Program-made: the position numbers and the translations under genes | Source: Alphaproteobacteria bacterium | GTDB lineage: Bacteria > Pseudomonadota > Alphaproteobacteria > UBA9219 | NCBI GenBank assembly: GCA_028865155.1 | Contig: JAGWKW010000065.1 | Span: 1-6,793, forward strand | Length of the DNA stretch: 6,793 nt | Direction: 5' to 3' | Notes under the pieces: model-generated | Database searches by the model: none | What the model was told of the DNA's origin: nothing | What the model saw: the letters and a program-made list of their open reading frames with translations, nothing else | Part shown: positions 6,038-6,793 of the stretch, piece after piece | Layout of the letters: each line of letters starts with the position of its first letter | Numbering within the stretch: position 1 is the first letter of the stretch

Positions 6038-6793
6038 GGCGCGTCCGCAGGCTGCGGCGCAGGGATATTCAGATAGCGCATGCGCTTCATCTCGCGCCGT
6101 CCGCGCGTGACCGTGTCGAGGATCAGCCCGCAGGTCAGGCTCAAAAACGCAAGGATCATAAGCCCCATCGACAGGATTGCGGTCGGCAGGCGCGGCACGA
6201 GGCCAGTTTGAACGAAATGCACAAGGATCGGCACGGCCAGCGCGGTCGAGATTGCGGCCAAAAGTACGGCCAGAAGCGAGAAGAATGGCATCGGCCGTTC
6301 CTCTTTTACAAGGACGATGATCGTCCACAAAACGCGAAACCCGTCCTTGAAGGTGCTGAGCTTGCTGACGGACCCTTCCGGCCTGTCCTTGTATGGCGTG
6401 GAAATTTCGGCGATCGGCATCCGCAGCTCCAGCGCGTGGACGGTCAGCTCGGTTTCGGTCTCGAACCCGGCGGAAAGCGCAGGGAAACTTTTGACGAAAC
6501 GCCGCGACATGACGCGATAGCCCGACAGAAGGTCGGTGATGCGGTTGCCAAAAATCCACGCGACGATGCTTGTCAAAAGCCAGTTGCCGAAACGGTGTCC
6601 GCGCCGATAGGCGTTCTGAATGTCAGTCACGCGCGCGCCGTTGACCATGTCGAGCGATTCCTCGCGCAGCATGCGGATCATCTCCGGCGCCGACGCGGCG
6701 TCGTAAGTCGCATCGCCGTCGGTCAGCACGTAAATATCGGCTTCGATATCCGCGAACATGCGCCGCACGACATTGCCTTTGCCCTGCAAAGGC
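6034..6793 (-). CDS. Family 2 glycosyltransferase, membrane-anchored, 5' partial
   Basis: Inner-membrane GT-A fold enzyme, likely transferring a sugar from a nucleotide donor to a polyprenyl phosphate on the cytoplasmic side (dolichol-phosphate-mannose-synthase/GtrB type). The frame is open to the window edge. A TTG at 6789 codes for an internal Leu and is not a start: the residues after it, QGKGNVVRRMFAD, normally follow an N-terminal nucleotide-binding part that is missing here. Numbering from that Leu, the fragment shows the metal/donor-binding DGDATYD (24-30), DMVNGARV (47-54), FGNWLLTS (67-74), TDLLSGYRVMSRRF (85-98), ETETELTVHALELRMPIAE (110-128) and RPEGSVSKLSTF (136-147). Two transmembrane helices follow at about 168-192 and 203-225, then a basic cytoplasmic tail (TRGRREMKRMRYL). 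It overlaps the downstream GtrA-like gene by 4 nt, suggesting coupled synthesis. Confidence 0.9.
   Translation of the reverse strand, partial: PLQGKGNVVRRMFADIEADIYVLTDGDATYDAASAPEMIRMLREESLDMVNGARVTDIQNAYRRGHRFGNWLLTSIVAWIFGNRITDLLSGYRVMSRRFVKSFPALSAGFETETELTVHALELRMPIAEISTPYKDRPEGSVSKLSTFKDGFRVLWTIIVLVKEERPMPFFSLLAVLLAAISTALAVPILVHFVQTGLVPRLPTAILSMGLMILAFLSLTCGLILDTVTRGRREMKRMRYLNIPAPQPADAP

Noticed and set aside
6038..6559. Upstream in-frame extension of the GtrA-like protein
   Set aside because: The frame is open, but the added residues are Arg/His/Asp-rich and lie wholly within the glycosyltransferase coding region; the ATGA start at 6037 matches the usual family N-terminus.

Overview
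The window looks like chromosomal, housekeeping-type DNA from a GC-rich Gram-negative bacterium, most likely an alphaproteobacterium. Three things suggest this: the RlpA and delta-prime proteins have an alphaproteobacterial look (a delta-prime with no zinc-module cysteines), tmk is followed directly by holB downstream of rlpA and a DD-carboxypeptidase gene, and codon use is uniformly GC-rich. Genus cannot be set from the sequence alone. No phage, insertion sequence, CRISPR array, tRNA or rRNA was seen.

Plus strand, 1-5627: six genes run in one direction and probably form one or two transcripts. They are an MltB-like lytic transglycosylase (5' end outside the window), rlpA (septal lipoprotein with a SPOR domain), an S11-family D-Ala-D-Ala carboxypeptidase, a class IV PLP aminotransferase, tmk (thymidylate kinase) and holB (DNA polymerase III delta-prime). 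The first three are separated by 50-60 bp gaps. From the carboxypeptidase onward the genes overlap by 1, 29 and 4 nt, which suggests translational coupling. The first three proteins act on periplasmic peptidoglycan: glycan-strand cleavage, septal cleavage and removal of terminal D-Ala. The aminotransferase could in principle use the released D-Ala, but its substrate is not fixed by the sequence. The last two serve DNA precursor synthesis and replication.

Minus strand, 5633-6793: a two-gene unit converges on holB with only 5 bp between stop codons. It encodes a family 2 glycosyltransferase with two C-terminal membrane segments (N-terminus outside the window), then a small four-helix GtrA-like membrane protein overlapping it by 4 nt. 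This pair resembles GtrB/GtrA modules that make and translocate a polyprenyl-phosphate sugar for envelope glycosylation.

I found no convincing new system. The points most worth a second look are a Ser in place of the expected catalytic Asp in RlpA, a perfect 12-bp duplication of the rlpA start followed by an 11-bp-period repeat, two hairpins in a shortened segment of the transglycosylase, the carboxypeptidase-aminotransferase coupling, and a Pro-to-Val change in the REPGG motif of thymidylate kinase.
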